Assembly (NCBI RefSeq): GCF_009192745.1 | Contig: NZ_VTFV01000009.1 | Location: 57,966-121,965, forward strand | Reading direction: 5' to 3' | DNA from: Arthrobacter citreus | Lineage (GTDB): Bacteria > Actinomycetota > Actinomycetes > Actinomycetales > Micrococcaceae | Length of the DNA: 64,000 bases | In this document: positions 63,867 through 64,000 of the stretch, piece after piece | How positions within the stretch are numbered: position 1 is the stretch's first letter | How the letters are laid out: each line of letters opens with the position of its first letter | Program-made: the position numbers and the translations under genes | The notes under the pieces: generated by a model | What the model was told of the DNA's origin: nothing | Database searches by the model: none | Seen by the model: only the letters and a program-made list of their open reading frames with translations

Positions 63867-63920
63867 GCGCGGGCGGCGTGGGCGGTGCGGGCGGCGCGGG
63901 CGGCGCGGGCGGCGCGGGCC
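63867..63920. repeat. 9-bp GC-only tandem repeat (six units)
   Basis: Six units of the form GCGCGGGCG with two variants (GCGTGGGCG, GTGCGGGCG). Entirely G and C apart from two T. Could belong to a Gly-rich gene beyond the window. Confidence 0.8.
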
Positions 63921-63925
63921 GCAAG

Positions 63926-63975
63926 CGGTGCGGGCACCGCGGGGCCGGAGCGGTGCGGGCACCGCGGGGCCGGAG
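63926..63975. repeat. 25-bp direct repeat (two copies)
   Basis: Two identical 25-base units, 63926-63950 and 63951-63975, each containing CGGTGCGGGCACCG, itself a small dyad. Located at the window end with no gene assigned. Confidence 0.8.
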
Positions 63976-64000
63976 CGCGGGGCGCGGGCGGCGGCGGACG

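Overview
High-GC DNA in which a Shine-Dalgarno sequence (AAGGAG or GGAGG) precedes most starts, GTG and TTG starts are frequent, and many genes overlap by 1-4 bases. Together with the gene families present (excalibur proteins with class F sortases, GmrSD-type HNH lipoprotein, MAB_1171c-type operon, actinobacterial variant leucine-rich repeat protein, DUF4190/DUF4352 membrane proteins) this indicates an actinobacterium, most likely Arthrobacter or a close relative in the Micrococcaceae. The genus is an inference. No rRNA, tRNA, IS element or CRISPR array was seen.

Layout. 1-5.2 kb: catabolic operon of an MFS transporter (cut by the window edge), amidohydrolase, agmatine deiminase and amidase. 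5.5-8.7 kb: reverse-strand block of ImmA/IrrE-like metallopeptidase, MAB_1171c-like membrane protein, PAP2-like protein and XRE regulator, plus a second PAP2-like protein; a 44-bp palindrome lies just past its 3' end. 8.7-17.5 kb: hydroxyacid dehydrogenase, MerR/MFS efflux pair, epoxide hydrolase, arginine deiminase, a three-cofactor flavin oxidoreductase and a DinB protein.

17.6-27.9 kb looks like a defence island, partly lower in GC: an Mrr-type restriction endonuclease, a protein of unknown function, a DnaQ exonuclease-BRCT fusion, and a reverse-strand series of MazG-like pyrophosphohydrolase, GIY-YIG/DUF2075 protein, PLD-helicase-DUF3427 protein and TIGR04141 (DUF6119-like) protein. The series is the best candidate for an undescribed system. 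Its right edge abuts a composite pseudogene, made of the start of a small membrane-protein gene fused to an MHS transporter that has lost its N-terminal third.

29.2-40.7 kb: a predicted ABC importer (binding protein, fused permease, ATPase) set among three phosphatase or phosphodiesterase genes, then an mmsB/mmsA/chvE sugar importer with an intercistronic hairpin and a CRP-like site upstream. 41.0-44.8 kb: two excalibur/class F sortase pairs; both sortases appear to lack the usual catalytic arginine. 44.8-64 kb: mostly small stress, regulatory and housekeeping genes: AraC/VOC, two DUF4190/DUF4352 proteins flanking tpx, a second DinB protein, an ArsR/SRPBCC/VOC operon, TetR/MBL-hydrolase, a secreted hydrolase with a Gly-His tail, a cytosine deaminase like yeast Fcy1, an LLM oxidoreductase, GluQRS, DDN and GNAT proteins, a secreted CAP protein, an HNH-excalibur lipoprotein, PPK2 and a GntR regulator. 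The last 130 bases are GC-only tandem repeats.

Functions are assigned from recognisable motifs, architecture and neighbourhood; no database search was run.
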